NCBI GenBank assembly: GCA_964487255.1 | Contig: CAZAQV010000035.1 | Span: 1-57,846, forward strand | Length of the DNA stretch: 57,846 bases | From: CAZAQV01 sp964487255 | GTDB lineage: Bacteria > Myxococcota_A > Polyangia > Polyangiales > CAZAQV01 | Direction of reading: 5' to 3' | Shown here: piece after piece, positions 35,386 through 43,551 of the stretch | Position numbering within the stretch: position 1 is the first letter of the stretch | How the letters are laid out: each line of letters begins with the position of its first letter | Position numbers and translations under genes: made by a program | The notes under the pieces: generated by a model | What the model saw: only the letters and a program-made list of their open reading frames with translations | Databases searched by the model: none | Told to the model about the DNA's origin: nothing

Positions 35386-36291
35386 ATGTCTTCCACACAC
35401 GCCAAGTTGCCGCCCTTCTCTTCGCTTCTCAAGTCACGTGACGTGGAGGACCCGGTCAACCTTTGGCTCCACCGGCCGCTCGCCTATGGCTTCGTTGCTG
35501 CCACGTTCCGCACCCCGATTACCCCCAACCAGATCACCGTACTGGCCATGCTCGTCGGCATGGCCGCGGGTGCGCTTTGGCTGTACGGCACCCCGACCGC
35601 GATGATCGCCGGTGGCATCTTGGTCTGGGCCTCCGCCATCTTGGACGGAGCCGACGGCATCATGGCGCGCGCCAAGCGCATGCACAGCGATTTCGGTCGG
35701 GCGCTCGATGGCACAGCCGACGCGGTCGTCGCCGCGTGCACCGTCTTTCCCGGCTTTGCCCACCTGTGGCTTAAGGAGCAGAACCCGATGCACATCGTGC
35801 TCGCGGTACCGGCCATTTTCTCAGCAGTGCTTCACCTGTGGTTCTACGACTATTACAAAGAGTCCTACCTCGCGATCGTCAACGGAAAGAGCGACGGCAA
35901 CGAGGTCGACGCCGTCAAAGAAATGGCCGAAAACGCCAAGCGCGACGGTCGCTCACTCATTGAGCGTTTCGCGGTCTCGCAGATGATGCTGCCCATGATG
36001 CTCAACCAGCAGAAACTGATGTCGCTCACCAACCCGGGCGCCAAAGAGGTTCGCGCAACCCCCGCGACGCCGGAGATGATCGAACAGTTCCGCGCGAACA
36101 ATGCGGCCGTGATGAAAGGCTGGAGCGTCATCTCGCTCGCGCCCCACAGCTACCTCCTCGCGATATGCGGCATGCTCGATCGGCTCGACCTCTACCTTTG
36201 GATTCGCCTGGTCGGTATGAACGCCATTTTTATTGTGCTGCTGCTCTGGCAACGGCGCGCCACCCAAAAGACCCTCGCCCAGTGGGCATAG
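35386..36291 (+). CDS. CDP-alcohol phosphatidyltransferase family protein
   Basis: About 301 aa from ATG 35386 (an upstream start to 35269 is possible; no clear ribosome-binding site). The family signature DGxxARxxxxxxxxGxxxDxxxD is complete in ILDGADGIMARAKRMHSDFG followed by RALDGTADAV. Membrane helices surround it (ITVLAMLVGMAAGALWLYG). These enzymes condense CDP-diacylglycerol or another CDP-alcohol with an alcohol acceptor to make phospholipids or related lipids. The acceptor cannot be told. The long insert of about 110 residues after the motif, before the final helices, is unusual. Confidence 0.85.
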   Translation: MSSTHAKLPPFSSLLKSRDVEDPVNLWLHRPLAYGFVAATFRTPITPNQITVLAMLVGMAAGALWLYGTPTAMIAGGILVWASAILDGADGIMARAKRMHSDFGRALDGTADAVVAACTVFPGFAHLWLKEQNPMHIVLAVPAIFSAVLHLWFYDYYKESYLAIVNGKSDGNEVDAVKEMAENAKRDGRSLIERFAVSQMMLPMMLNQQKLMSLTNPGAKEVRATPATPEMIEQFRANNAAVMKGWSVISLAPHSYLLAICGMLDRLDLYLWIRLVGMNAIFIVLLLWQRRATQKTLAQWA

Positions 36292-36329
36292 TCGCTCACT
36301 GACGGCTAGAAGAGAAGAGGTTTTGACGC

Positions 36330-36728
36330 TCACGCGTCGTCCAAGGACCCAAGGGCGCGCTCGAGTCGTGCGCGAACTTCGTCTGCGAGTTCTTTGAATT
36401 CGTCACCGCCGAGCGCCGCGATCGTGGGAACCGGGTCCATCGCGTAGATGCCCGAACCGCCGCCTTCGTGCTCGAACACCACAACATTGCAGGGCAGGAG
36501 AACGCCGATGCCGAAGTCCTTGCTAAGCGCCTGATGGGCCAGCTTGGGGTTACACGCACCGAGAATCTTGTAGCGGCAAAAATCGACGCCGATCTTTTCT
36601 TTGAACGCTTGTTTGACGTCTATCTCTGTCAAGATGCCAAAGCCCTCCTCTTTGAGCGCTGCCGTAACTTTCTCAAGCGCGGTGTCATAGTTGTCCGTGA
36701 CGCGTTTTTCGATAACTGGCATTCCCAT
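36330..36728 (-). CDS. DUF302-domain protein
   Basis: A 132-aa protein with the DUF302 core: YDTALEKVTAALKEEGFGIL, the segment KQAFKEKIGVDFCRYKILGA, CNPKLAHQALSKD, and IGVLLPCNVVVFEHEGGGSG. The function of DUF302 is unclear; members are small, fold as an alpha-beta sandwich, and are often near sulfur, metal or redox genes. A clean AGGA site precedes the start. It is convergent with the phosphatidyltransferase gene. Confidence 0.88.
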   Translation of the reverse strand: MGMPVIEKRVTDNYDTALEKVTAALKEEGFGILTEIDVKQAFKEKIGVDFCRYKILGACNPKLAHQALSKDFGIGVLLPCNVVVFEHEGGGSGIYAMDPVPTIAALGGDEFKELADEVRARLERALGSLDDA

Positions 36729-36796
36729 TGTTTCGTCCTTTCGTCTCCAAGCCTACTGAACGACATCACCAACACGCTCGTCAACCGGGCCCCCAA

Positions 36797-38035
36797 TTAT
36801 CGCGTTAGACCTTTGTTAAAACGCCGGGGCGGAACTGCTGTGGGCGGCTTGGCATCGCGCAGCGGCTTCAGATCGAGCTTTGGGCATTGGACTGACAAAA
36901 ACCTGAGCAACTCCGCGTCGGTGTGAAAGAGGAAGCGTCCATGGCCGGTGTGACGGGTCTTTCGATCACCGAACAGCCTTTCGTTGACCACCTGACAGAC
37001 GCGCCCGCGCTGGTCATGAAAGATCGACTTCTTGTTCGTGTAGCGCGGCTCTTTTTGGTCGGCGTAGGGGCTATAACTTAGAACCTTGTGCTCCAGCCAG
37101 AACGGCTTCCAGCTTGAAAAATCGACGCCAACGATGCCGCGGTCGGTGGCGCTCGGCGCTGGGAGCTGTTGCGGAACTCCATCCACGACCGTAATCACGA
37201 ACGTGTGGAGATAGGGACCGATCTTATTTCCGGAAAGCGCCCAGCGAACCCCGCTCGAATCGACGACCTCAAACTTTAGCGTTCCTGGGTGCCGCAGGAC
37301 TTGGATCCGCTGCGTACGCGGAAAGATCCACTCGCTTAACGTCTTCCATTTCGAAGCGTTCTGTTGACCGGGGTCGAAGATGAAGTGAATCATCCCCGTG
37401 TCGTAGAGCGCGGTCTCACGCCAGCGTTTATCGCTGCCGAAGTGCTGACGCCACGCGACACGGTGAAAAGTTCCGTCGCCCGCCGGACTCACGCGTATGC
37501 CATCGATGCGATCACTGCCACACTTCAAGACATTCCCATGATTACCCGTGCACGGTATCAGCTGCTTATCGCCGGTGGAGGAGTCGAGGGGCGTCGACGG
37601 AACGTCCGCTACGGGAGGGTCCTTGGGTTGAACTGCTTCGGTTGCTCGCTGTTCGCGTGGCTTTCCGACATCGACGCACACGCCATCGCTGCACTTGGGC
37701 ACAGGGTCCCAAATGCCTATCGCGCAGCTGGCGCTCGGGGGACACGAAACGCCCTCGCAATGCTCAAGCCACGCCTCGCGGTTCGCTTCCGCTTCACTTC
37801 GCGTCATCACCGACGCCACACAAGACGCGCCCGCGATCGGAGGGCAGCAGCCCGCCTCTTCGTTAAAGTACGTCCCCAGCGTGCAGTCGTTATCGGTCCG
37901 GCAGCTTGTGCTAACGGATTCGGCAGTCGCATCCTCACGCTGCTCGACGTTCGCTTGCTCTTCAGAGACCCGCGCATTCGAAGTGGGACTGCCGCACCCA
38001 ACCGCAAACGCGAGACCCAGCCACCTAATTGGCAT
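36797..38035 (-). CDS. Cysteine-rich lipoprotein of unknown function
   Basis: A 412-aa protein from ATG 38035 with lipobox FAVGC (Cys14). The N-terminal third is disulfide-rich (SCRTDNDCTLGTYFNEEAGC then C-P-P motifs, CEGVSCPPSASCAIGIW). The remainder looks like a beta-sandwich (HFIFDPGQQNASKWKTLSEW, FEVVDSSGVRWALSGN, IVGVDFSSWKPFWLEHKVL). No family recognised. It overlaps the upstream SDR gene by 11 nt, so the two are cotranscribed. The longer frame to 38188 is a shadow of that gene. Confidence 0.75.
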   Translation of the reverse strand: MPIRWLGLAFAVGCGSPTSNARVSEEQANVEQREDATAESVSTSCRTDNDCTLGTYFNEEAGCCPPIAGASCVASVMTRSEAEANREAWLEHCEGVSCPPSASCAIGIWDPVPKCSDGVCVDVGKPREQRATEAVQPKDPPVADVPSTPLDSSTGDKQLIPCTGNHGNVLKCGSDRIDGIRVSPAGDGTFHRVAWRQHFGSDKRWRETALYDTGMIHFIFDPGQQNASKWKTLSEWIFPRTQRIQVLRHPGTLKFEVVDSSGVRWALSGNKIGPYLHTFVITVVDGVPQQLPAPSATDRGIVGVDFSSWKPFWLEHKVLSYSPYADQKEPRYTNKKSIFHDQRGRVCQVVNERLFGDRKTRHTGHGRFLFHTDAELLRFLSVQCPKLDLKPLRDAKPPTAVPPRRFNKGLTR

Positions 38036-38954
38036 GAGGCTGGGGTGGACTGGGTACGCTGTAACGCAGCGACACACCTGCCTGCGCAACGAGCGCCTCG
38101 GACTCGGCCATGAACGCGCGGATGTGGCTTTCGGAGAGACCTTCGGAAGCTTCGATCGCGTCGCCCTTGTTGTTGAACATGGCGCCACTGTGGGACTCGA
38201 GCTCTGGGGCTACGAGCAGCGGAACGATGCGTTCCGCATAGGACTCTGGGTTTTGCTTTAAGAATCCAATCATCGATTCAATGAAACGAGACTTTAGTGA
38301 CCCTGCACCAAGAAAGTTGTCCCGGATGTTGGTCCTGATCAATCCGGGGTTGAGGCCAAAGAAGGCCACGTGCGGATAGCGTTTGACAGCATCCAAGACG
38401 AGCATTTCATTTCCGGCCACGGTATTGAGGTGTACCGGAATCGCGCTGTAGCTGTCCTCGGCATTAAGGTCGCCAAGCGTGCCTGTCTGGCCCGCTCCCG
38501 GGTAGCCCATGACGAACACTCGGGGCTTGCCCTGGGAGATTGTTCTTCTTCCCTTGCCAAGGCGTGGCGCGAGCTCACGGATGATCACAAGTCGACTCAG
38601 GTAACTGACTGCCATATCGCGTTCAATGCCTTCGGTGGTTTCCTGGCGTTTTGGTGCGGCAAAGATGCCGGTCGTGAAGAGCACAAGATCGAGGGTCTCG
38701 GCAGGCAAAGATTTACCGATGCCCTTTGCTTCGCTCATCAAACCAAGGTCAGCTTCTACGAAGCGAATGCCCTTTACACCTTCATCACGGAAGGTCCGTC
38801 CCACGACGAGCACATTGGCGCCACGTTCGGCCATTGCGCGACTGATAGCGCGTCCCAAGCCATCGGTTCCTCCGATTACGGCGACGTGTTTATTGCTGAG
38901 GTCAAGGGTAGAGAGAGGTTTGCGGTCCCAAGCGATGTTCTTGTTCTTCTTCAT
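38025..38954 (-). CDS. Short-chain dehydrogenase/reductase
   Basis: A 309-aa SDR. NAD(P) motif VIGGTDGLGRAISRAMAERG (GxxxGxG variant, TDGLGRA); strand VLVVGRTFRDE; LFTTGIFAAPKR in place of NNAG; and YSAIPVHLNTVAGNEMLVLD as a candidate catalytic region. The usual YxxxK is not in a standard place, so the active site is atypical. ATG 38954 has AAGGGA upstream; GTG 38969 is an alternative. It resembles SDRs of the WWOX/retinol-dehydrogenase group. Substrate unknown. Confidence 0.78.
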   Translation of the reverse strand: MKKNKNIAWDRKPLSTLDLSNKHVAVIGGTDGLGRAISRAMAERGANVLVVGRTFRDEGVKGIRFVEADLGLMSEAKGIGKSLPAETLDLVLFTTGIFAAPKRQETTEGIERDMAVSYLSRLVIIRELAPRLGKGRRTISQGKPRVFVMGYPGAGQTGTLGDLNAEDSYSAIPVHLNTVAGNEMLVLDAVKRYPHVAFFGLNPGLIRTNIRDNFLGAGSLKSRFIESMIGFLKQNPESYAERIVPLLVAPELESHSGAMFNNKGDAIEASEGLSESHIRAFMAESEALVAQAGVSLRYSVPSPPQPHAN

Positions 38955-39067
38955 GGCGCGTCCCTTCACGCAACTAGTTCCTGACCGTATTTGTCCGCGC
39001 TGGCCAGCGATTCTGACGCGCGATTGGATTTTTTTTTGTCCGCGAAAGGTAACAGGGCGCGTGCGCC

Positions 39068-39805
39068 CTACGGAGCGAGCTCATTCAGCGTGCCGCCGAG
39101 GGCTTGCCAGAAGCTGAGCATCTCATCGGGGACGGGCGCCTCCGCCTCCACAGTGCCTTTGGTCGTGCAGATGCGAACGCTTTGGCAGTGCAGCATCGGC
39201 CGGTGCAGCGCGTGCACGCGCCCATCTGAAAAAGTGTGCCGGACCGCGCCGCCATACGGTCGATCGCCCCACAAAGGAAGCCCTGCGTGTGCCGCGTGGA
39301 CACGAAGCTGGTGCGTGCGTCCGGTTTCTGGATAAAGCGCGAGTACGAGCACGTCGTCCCGGAGCGACAAGACCTCAAAGCGTGTTGCCGCCTCACGAAC
39401 GCCCTTGATCCGAGGATCGCCAGTATCGATGATACGAAGCGTTCGATCCCGTGGGGCAATGCCGATCGCCTCTTCCCAACGCCCTTGCTGTCCTTGCACC
39501 CACGAGTGCTCCGGTCGGGGTCGTGCAAGCCCGAGATAACGTCGTTTGTACTGCTTGGTTGCGCGCGCTTCGAGCGCAGCACTGATCGCCCACGCGCTCT
39601 TCGCCAGCGTCAGCGCCCCTGAAACGCCGCGATCCAGTCGTGAGGTCGCGTGCATCTTCTTCGCCTTCAGTCGCGCATCGCGCGCAATGTCGGCAAGCGC
39701 GCGATCCTTGGGGCGGTCCTTGGGCGAGGTCGTCAGCATCCCGGCCGGCTTATTCACCACCCACCAATGCTCATCCTCAAACAATGTCTGTAGCTCATGG
39801 GTCAC
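39068..39805 (-). CDS. Pseudouridine synthase (RluA family)
   Basis: A 245-aa protein from GTG 39805. Motifs are VVNKPAGMLTTSP near the start, ATSRLDRGVSGALTLAKSA (catalytic HRLDxxTSG-type Asp in SRLDRGVSG), and YPETGRTHQLRVHAAHAGLP with LWGDRPYGG. It isomerises uridine in rRNA or tRNA. The first base lies 1 nt after the stop of the PEP-utilising gene, so coupling is likely. A hairpin (AGGGCGC...GCGCCCT) covers the stop codon and may serve as a terminator, although no U-tract follows. Confidence 0.83.
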   Translation of the reverse strand: MTHELQTLFEDEHWWVVNKPAGMLTTSPKDRPKDRALADIARDARLKAKKMHATSRLDRGVSGALTLAKSAWAISAALEARATKQYKRRYLGLARPRPEHSWVQGQQGRWEEAIGIAPRDRTLRIIDTGDPRIKGVREAATRFEVLSLRDDVLVLALYPETGRTHQLRVHAAHAGLPLWGDRPYGGAVRHTFSDGRVHALHRPMLHCQSVRICTTKGTVEAEAPVPDEMLSFWQALGGTLNELAP

Positions 39806-39806
39806 A

Positions 39807-42275
39807 CTATCTATGCACCACGCCGCGATCACCATCGAGTACGATGGTGGTGCCGTTTTCGATGCTTGAGGTCGCCTGACGTACGTTGAAGACAGCCGGC
39901 ACGCCGAGTTCGCGCAATACAACCGCCGCATGCGAAAGCGGGCCTCCTAGTTCGGCGACGACCCCTAGCGAACCCGACAAGAAGGGCATCCAGCTGACGT
40001 CGACCACGCGAAGAACCGCGATTTCATCTGATGCGAGTTCGGCAGCCTGTTCGGGCGTGCTCACCACAACCGCTTTGCCACGCACGAGACCAGGTGAGAC
40101 CCCGAGTCCCTCAAGCTTGGCATCGCTATCGATAGGTGGAGGGGCGGGTGGCGGCCGCCCAATAAACTGCGGCGGAGGATCCGGAAGCGCGCGCTCGCGC
40201 TCGAACAATCGCATCCGAAACCTTACGAGCGGCGCAACCACAGTGCGCCGCTCCGCAAGCACATCGTGTAGCTCGTCGAGTGTCAAAAAGAAAACAGCCC
40301 CCTCGGGAAGGTCGGCCGCTCGCGCTCGCATTCGCGACTCGGCCTCGAGCGCAACCTTGCGTAACACGCCAAGCACCTTGACGACGTCGCTACGAAGTGC
40401 CTCGCGCGCACGTACGAGGTCTGCGAAACGTTTGCGCCAAGGCGCAGTCACCGCTGGCGGACGCCCAGGACTAGAGACCCGTTCGACCGGTTCGTCTTCA
40501 CTCAGTCGCACTCGCAAAAGGCGCAACAGTGACTGCGGCTTTTCTCGCCAACGCGGCTCAGCCAGCTCAGTCTCGCGATGACCACGATGTCCGAAGCGAC
40601 TCAGATAGCGCTCGAATGCGGCACGCCCAGGCCCTTCGGGAAACTCGTCAAGATTTGGCGCATCCGCTTCCCGCAAGTAGCGCGCTGCGGCTTCGTCGCC
40701 GCGAATCTGCGTGAGCACCGCTTCGAGCTCCCACGCGGGTTTCGCGCTCTCGAGTTCGTGAACGACCGCCGTGGGTAGACCTGACAGCCAACTGGGACCG
40801 CTGCGCAAAGCCGCGAGCGACCCGAGTGCGCGACCACCACCGAGCAATGCGATCAGAAGCGCCATGGTCCGCAGCAACTGCTCTCCTGCCCCCCGCAACA
40901 GACGTTCCGCGTCCCAGAGCACCTGGTCGAGCCCCGACGCACTGAGCACGCGCAAGTCGAGTCGATCCAAACGGTCAATTTCCGTTCGGCGCCCGGAGTG
41001 CATCTCCCTCTCCGTTCGCAGCGTCTTCCATGCCGTACGAGAAAGCCGCCAAGTCGTCAGTGGCATACGGGCGAGATAGCCAAACTTGTCTCTCACCGCA
41101 GTGCGGATGACCGCCCCGCTGGCGTCCCCCCCACCGAGCGCGGTGAGCATTTCGGGGCGCACTCCCGGGATCTGACCGAGCACGTCGAGCAGCGCCGAGA
41201 AGTTGAGGTAGATGCGCCCGCGGAAGTTACCAACGAAAAGCTGATCCTGCGGCACGCGACAACCGAGGGTGCGAAACATCGTCGTGAAACCATGTTCACT
41301 GAAGCGGCGCATCGTCGACCAGGTAAGAGGGGTCACGACACCGGGGAGCGCCTCTGCCACATTCGCGTTCGTCCACACGGTCTCGGGCGTAGTCGTGGCT
41401 TCCATCAGGCCCAAACGCGTCACGGGACGGCTCTGAAATACCCACAGCCGAGCGCCTTCAATGCCCCACTCGATGTCTTGCGGAACACCAAGCTGAAGTT
41501 CGACTTGGTCCGCGAGATGCGCAAGTGCACGAACTTGTGTCGCCTCCAAAGCTGAAGCTCCCTCGGGGTTGGCAATCACCGCATCGCGAATGTCGCCCGA
41601 ACCGCGATCGACCCGTATCGTGTCCGGATGTTCGGGCCTAGCGGTATCGGCCACACCGGCCTGCGCATCGATCACCATCTCCGATGGGTCACCAGAAAGC
41701 GGATTGACGGAAAACACCACACCATGCACGTCGGCATCGATCATCTGCTGAACAATGATCGCGAGCGATGGGCTGGCAACGGAAAACGCGGAGAGGTGCT
41801 CGATCACAGCGGGTCGATAGAGGCTCGCCCAAACCTGTTTGATCGCGTCGAACACATCATCGTCACTGCCCAAACCCAAGAGTGAAAGAAAGAGTCCAGC
41901 GCCGGAAGCTTCGACGGTGTCCTCGGTAGGGGATGACGAGCGCACGACGAAGCGCATGTCCGAGGTGCTGCGGAGTTCGGCAAGCGCGATCCTCAAATCA
42001 TGACGGAGCGACACCGGCAGCGCTCCCTGCATGATCTGGTCGCGGACCTGTTCGAGGCGCGCCTCGTCCCAGGCTTCGCGCTCGAGCAAACTCGCGGGCC
42101 AGTTGTCCGGGTGCAGCGTTCGACGCACGAAAGTGTCGAACTGACGCGCTGGCACAACGAACCCTTTGGGCACATCGAAACCCGCGCGCGCGAGACGCGT
42201 AAGCATCGCCGCCTTGTTGCCCACCCGCTCGACCCGTGGCCTTCGCTTGGTGTGAATCTGTACTAACCGAGACAT
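39807..42275 (-). CDS. PEP-utilising phosphotransferase (PEP synthase/rifampin phosphotransferase-like)
   Basis: This 822-aa protein is preceded by GAGGGGG. The N-terminal ATP-grasp is typical of PEP synthase/PPDK (VGNKAAMLTRLARAGFDVPK, FVVRSSSPTEDTVEASGAGL, QDIEWGIEGARLWVFQSRPV). A middle domain of about 350 residues is unlike PEP synthase, and the C-terminal phosphohistidine domain carries GGPLSHAAVVLRELGVPAV with His782 as the transfer residue. The order matches rifampin phosphotransferase better than PpsA, which has a PEP-binding C-terminal barrel. The target of phosphorylation is unknown. Confidence 0.8.
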   Translation of the reverse strand: MSRLVQIHTKRRPRVERVGNKAAMLTRLARAGFDVPKGFVVPARQFDTFVRRTLHPDNWPASLLEREAWDEARLEQVRDQIMQGALPVSLRHDLRIALAELRSTSDMRFVVRSSSPTEDTVEASGAGLFLSLLGLGSDDDVFDAIKQVWASLYRPAVIEHLSAFSVASPSLAIIVQQMIDADVHGVVFSVNPLSGDPSEMVIDAQAGVADTARPEHPDTIRVDRGSGDIRDAVIANPEGASALEATQVRALAHLADQVELQLGVPQDIEWGIEGARLWVFQSRPVTRLGLMEATTTPETVWTNANVAEALPGVVTPLTWSTMRRFSEHGFTTMFRTLGCRVPQDQLFVGNFRGRIYLNFSALLDVLGQIPGVRPEMLTALGGGDASGAVIRTAVRDKFGYLARMPLTTWRLSRTAWKTLRTEREMHSGRRTEIDRLDRLDLRVLSASGLDQVLWDAERLLRGAGEQLLRTMALLIALLGGGRALGSLAALRSGPSWLSGLPTAVVHELESAKPAWELEAVLTQIRGDEAAARYLREADAPNLDEFPEGPGRAAFERYLSRFGHRGHRETELAEPRWREKPQSLLRLLRVRLSEDEPVERVSSPGRPPAVTAPWRKRFADLVRAREALRSDVVKVLGVLRKVALEAESRMRARAADLPEGAVFFLTLDELHDVLAERRTVVAPLVRFRMRLFERERALPDPPPQFIGRPPPAPPPIDSDAKLEGLGVSPGLVRGKAVVVSTPEQAAELASDEIAVLRVVDVSWMPFLSGSLGVVAELGGPLSHAAVVLRELGVPAVFNVRQATSSIENGTTIVLDGDRGVVHR

Positions 42276-42356
42276 GCCCCCTCGCGCCGGCATAGCACAA
42301 CTTGAGTCGGTTAGAAGCAGAGCCTATCCCTCCGCTTGGTGTTAAGCCCCTCGGAA

Positions 42357-43367
42357 TTAGGGTGCTGGATTACGACCTTCACGACGGCCGTTCCGAAGCC
42401 AATGCAGATAGGCGCGACGGTAGTCACTGCCAAAAGCTCTCTTCAGATCAGCGTAACGATTCAGATACGCTTTAATACTAAAATCAGAAGCGGAGCGGCG
42501 ACCTTCGGCAATCCCGTGCCGCAACCAGTGCTCAAAAGCGGCTTGGTAGTTCGTGCCGTAAACGCGCTTCAAGTCGCTATGGTTATTGACATACCATTTG
42601 ACGTCGAACGTTCTCGACGACCTGCGCCCCTCCTTCACGCCGTACTTCTCCCAGTGCATGAGGTACTTCGAATAGCTGGTGCCGTACGCACTTCGAAGGT
42701 CCGAGTAACGACGGCGATAGTAGCTGACATCAAACCCGAGTGACGCTGTTCTGCCTTCCTTCACACCGTAGGTTAACCAGTGTCGCTTCGCAGCTTCAAC
42801 GTCTGAACCAAACGCGCTTGACAAGTCGCGGTTGATCCGCAGGTAGACGGGTGCGTCAAAGACCATCGGATTCAGCTCCGAAGGACTGCTGCAGATGGAC
42901 TCCACAGCTCGACGCGCCGAACCATTGTAAGCAGACCAGTAGAGGGAAGTTCCGTAACCATACCATGGCCTCCAGTTGGCTCCTTTGCTGCTAAGTCGCG
43001 CCATCTCTCGTGCGTTGCACGTTGGGTTGTAGAGGTTGCAGGAGGAGCGATGAATCGAGTTGATCTGCCACAGGCCCTTATCGCTGGTACCATTGGTATT
43101 GTAGTTATACGCGCTGGTCTTGTAGCCGCTCTCGGCGTAGGCGACCGCAATCGCCTGTCGAAGTCTGTTGCCACACGGCACGCCCGCAGCGTTCGCGTAC
43201 CAGCCAACCTGCGTGGCAGTTAAGAAATTGCTTGCTGCCTCTGAACTCGATCCGACAACCACTTCTCCATCGGTCGAACTCTGCCACTCAGACGAGTCAT
43301 CGACGTTCGCAACGCAACCCGAAAAGACGAAAATTAGAGAGAGAAATGGGAATGCTCGACGCTTCAT
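42357..43367 (-). CDS. Lysozyme-like lipoprotein with four C-terminal repeats
   Basis: A 336-aa lipoprotein (lipobox VFSGC, Cys18). Residues about 50-165 form a lysozyme/SLT-like domain (AIAVAYAESGYKTSAYN with candidate catalytic Glu, GTSDKGLWQINSIHR). Four repeats of about 42 aa follow, of the pattern F-D-x-x-x-Y-...-DL-x-x-x-G-...-HW-x-x-x-G-x-x-EGR (for example HWLTYGVKEGRTASLGFD). Such repeats occur in exported bacterial proteins, probably as cell-wall or surface binding modules. ATG 43367 starts the signal; the upstream frame is spurious. It is divergent from purF. Confidence 0.83.
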   Translation of the reverse strand: MKRRAFPFLSLIFVFSGCVANVDDSSEWQSSTDGEVVVGSSSEAASNFLTATQVGWYANAAGVPCGNRLRQAIAVAYAESGYKTSAYNYNTNGTSDKGLWQINSIHRSSCNLYNPTCNAREMARLSSKGANWRPWYGYGTSLYWSAYNGSARRAVESICSSPSELNPMVFDAPVYLRINRDLSSAFGSDVEAAKRHWLTYGVKEGRTASLGFDVSYYRRRYSDLRSAYGTSYSKYLMHWEKYGVKEGRRSSRTFDVKWYVNNHSDLKRVYGTNYQAAFEHWLRHGIAEGRRSASDFSIKAYLNRYADLKRAFGSDYRRAYLHWLRNGRREGRNPAP

Positions 43368-43551
43368 CGCGCTACCATAGTCCACCGAAATCACCTCGCC
43401 AGCGATCTTTGAGCCGAATGTCAACGTGATGTATTTCGTAGCGCTAGCTTCCAAATCACCTACAACTTTCTTCTACTTTTGTAAGTCGCGTGGCGTCCAC
43501 GATCCTGGCCCAGGTCGACGCGGCGCCAGGGACGAGGTATTCCGTCACAAG

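Noticed and set aside
39054..39069. Hairpin at the end of the pseudouridine synthase as a rho-independent terminator
   Set aside because: The stem is strong but the run next to it is A-rich on the transcribed-sense strand, not U-rich, so evidence for intrinsic termination is weak.
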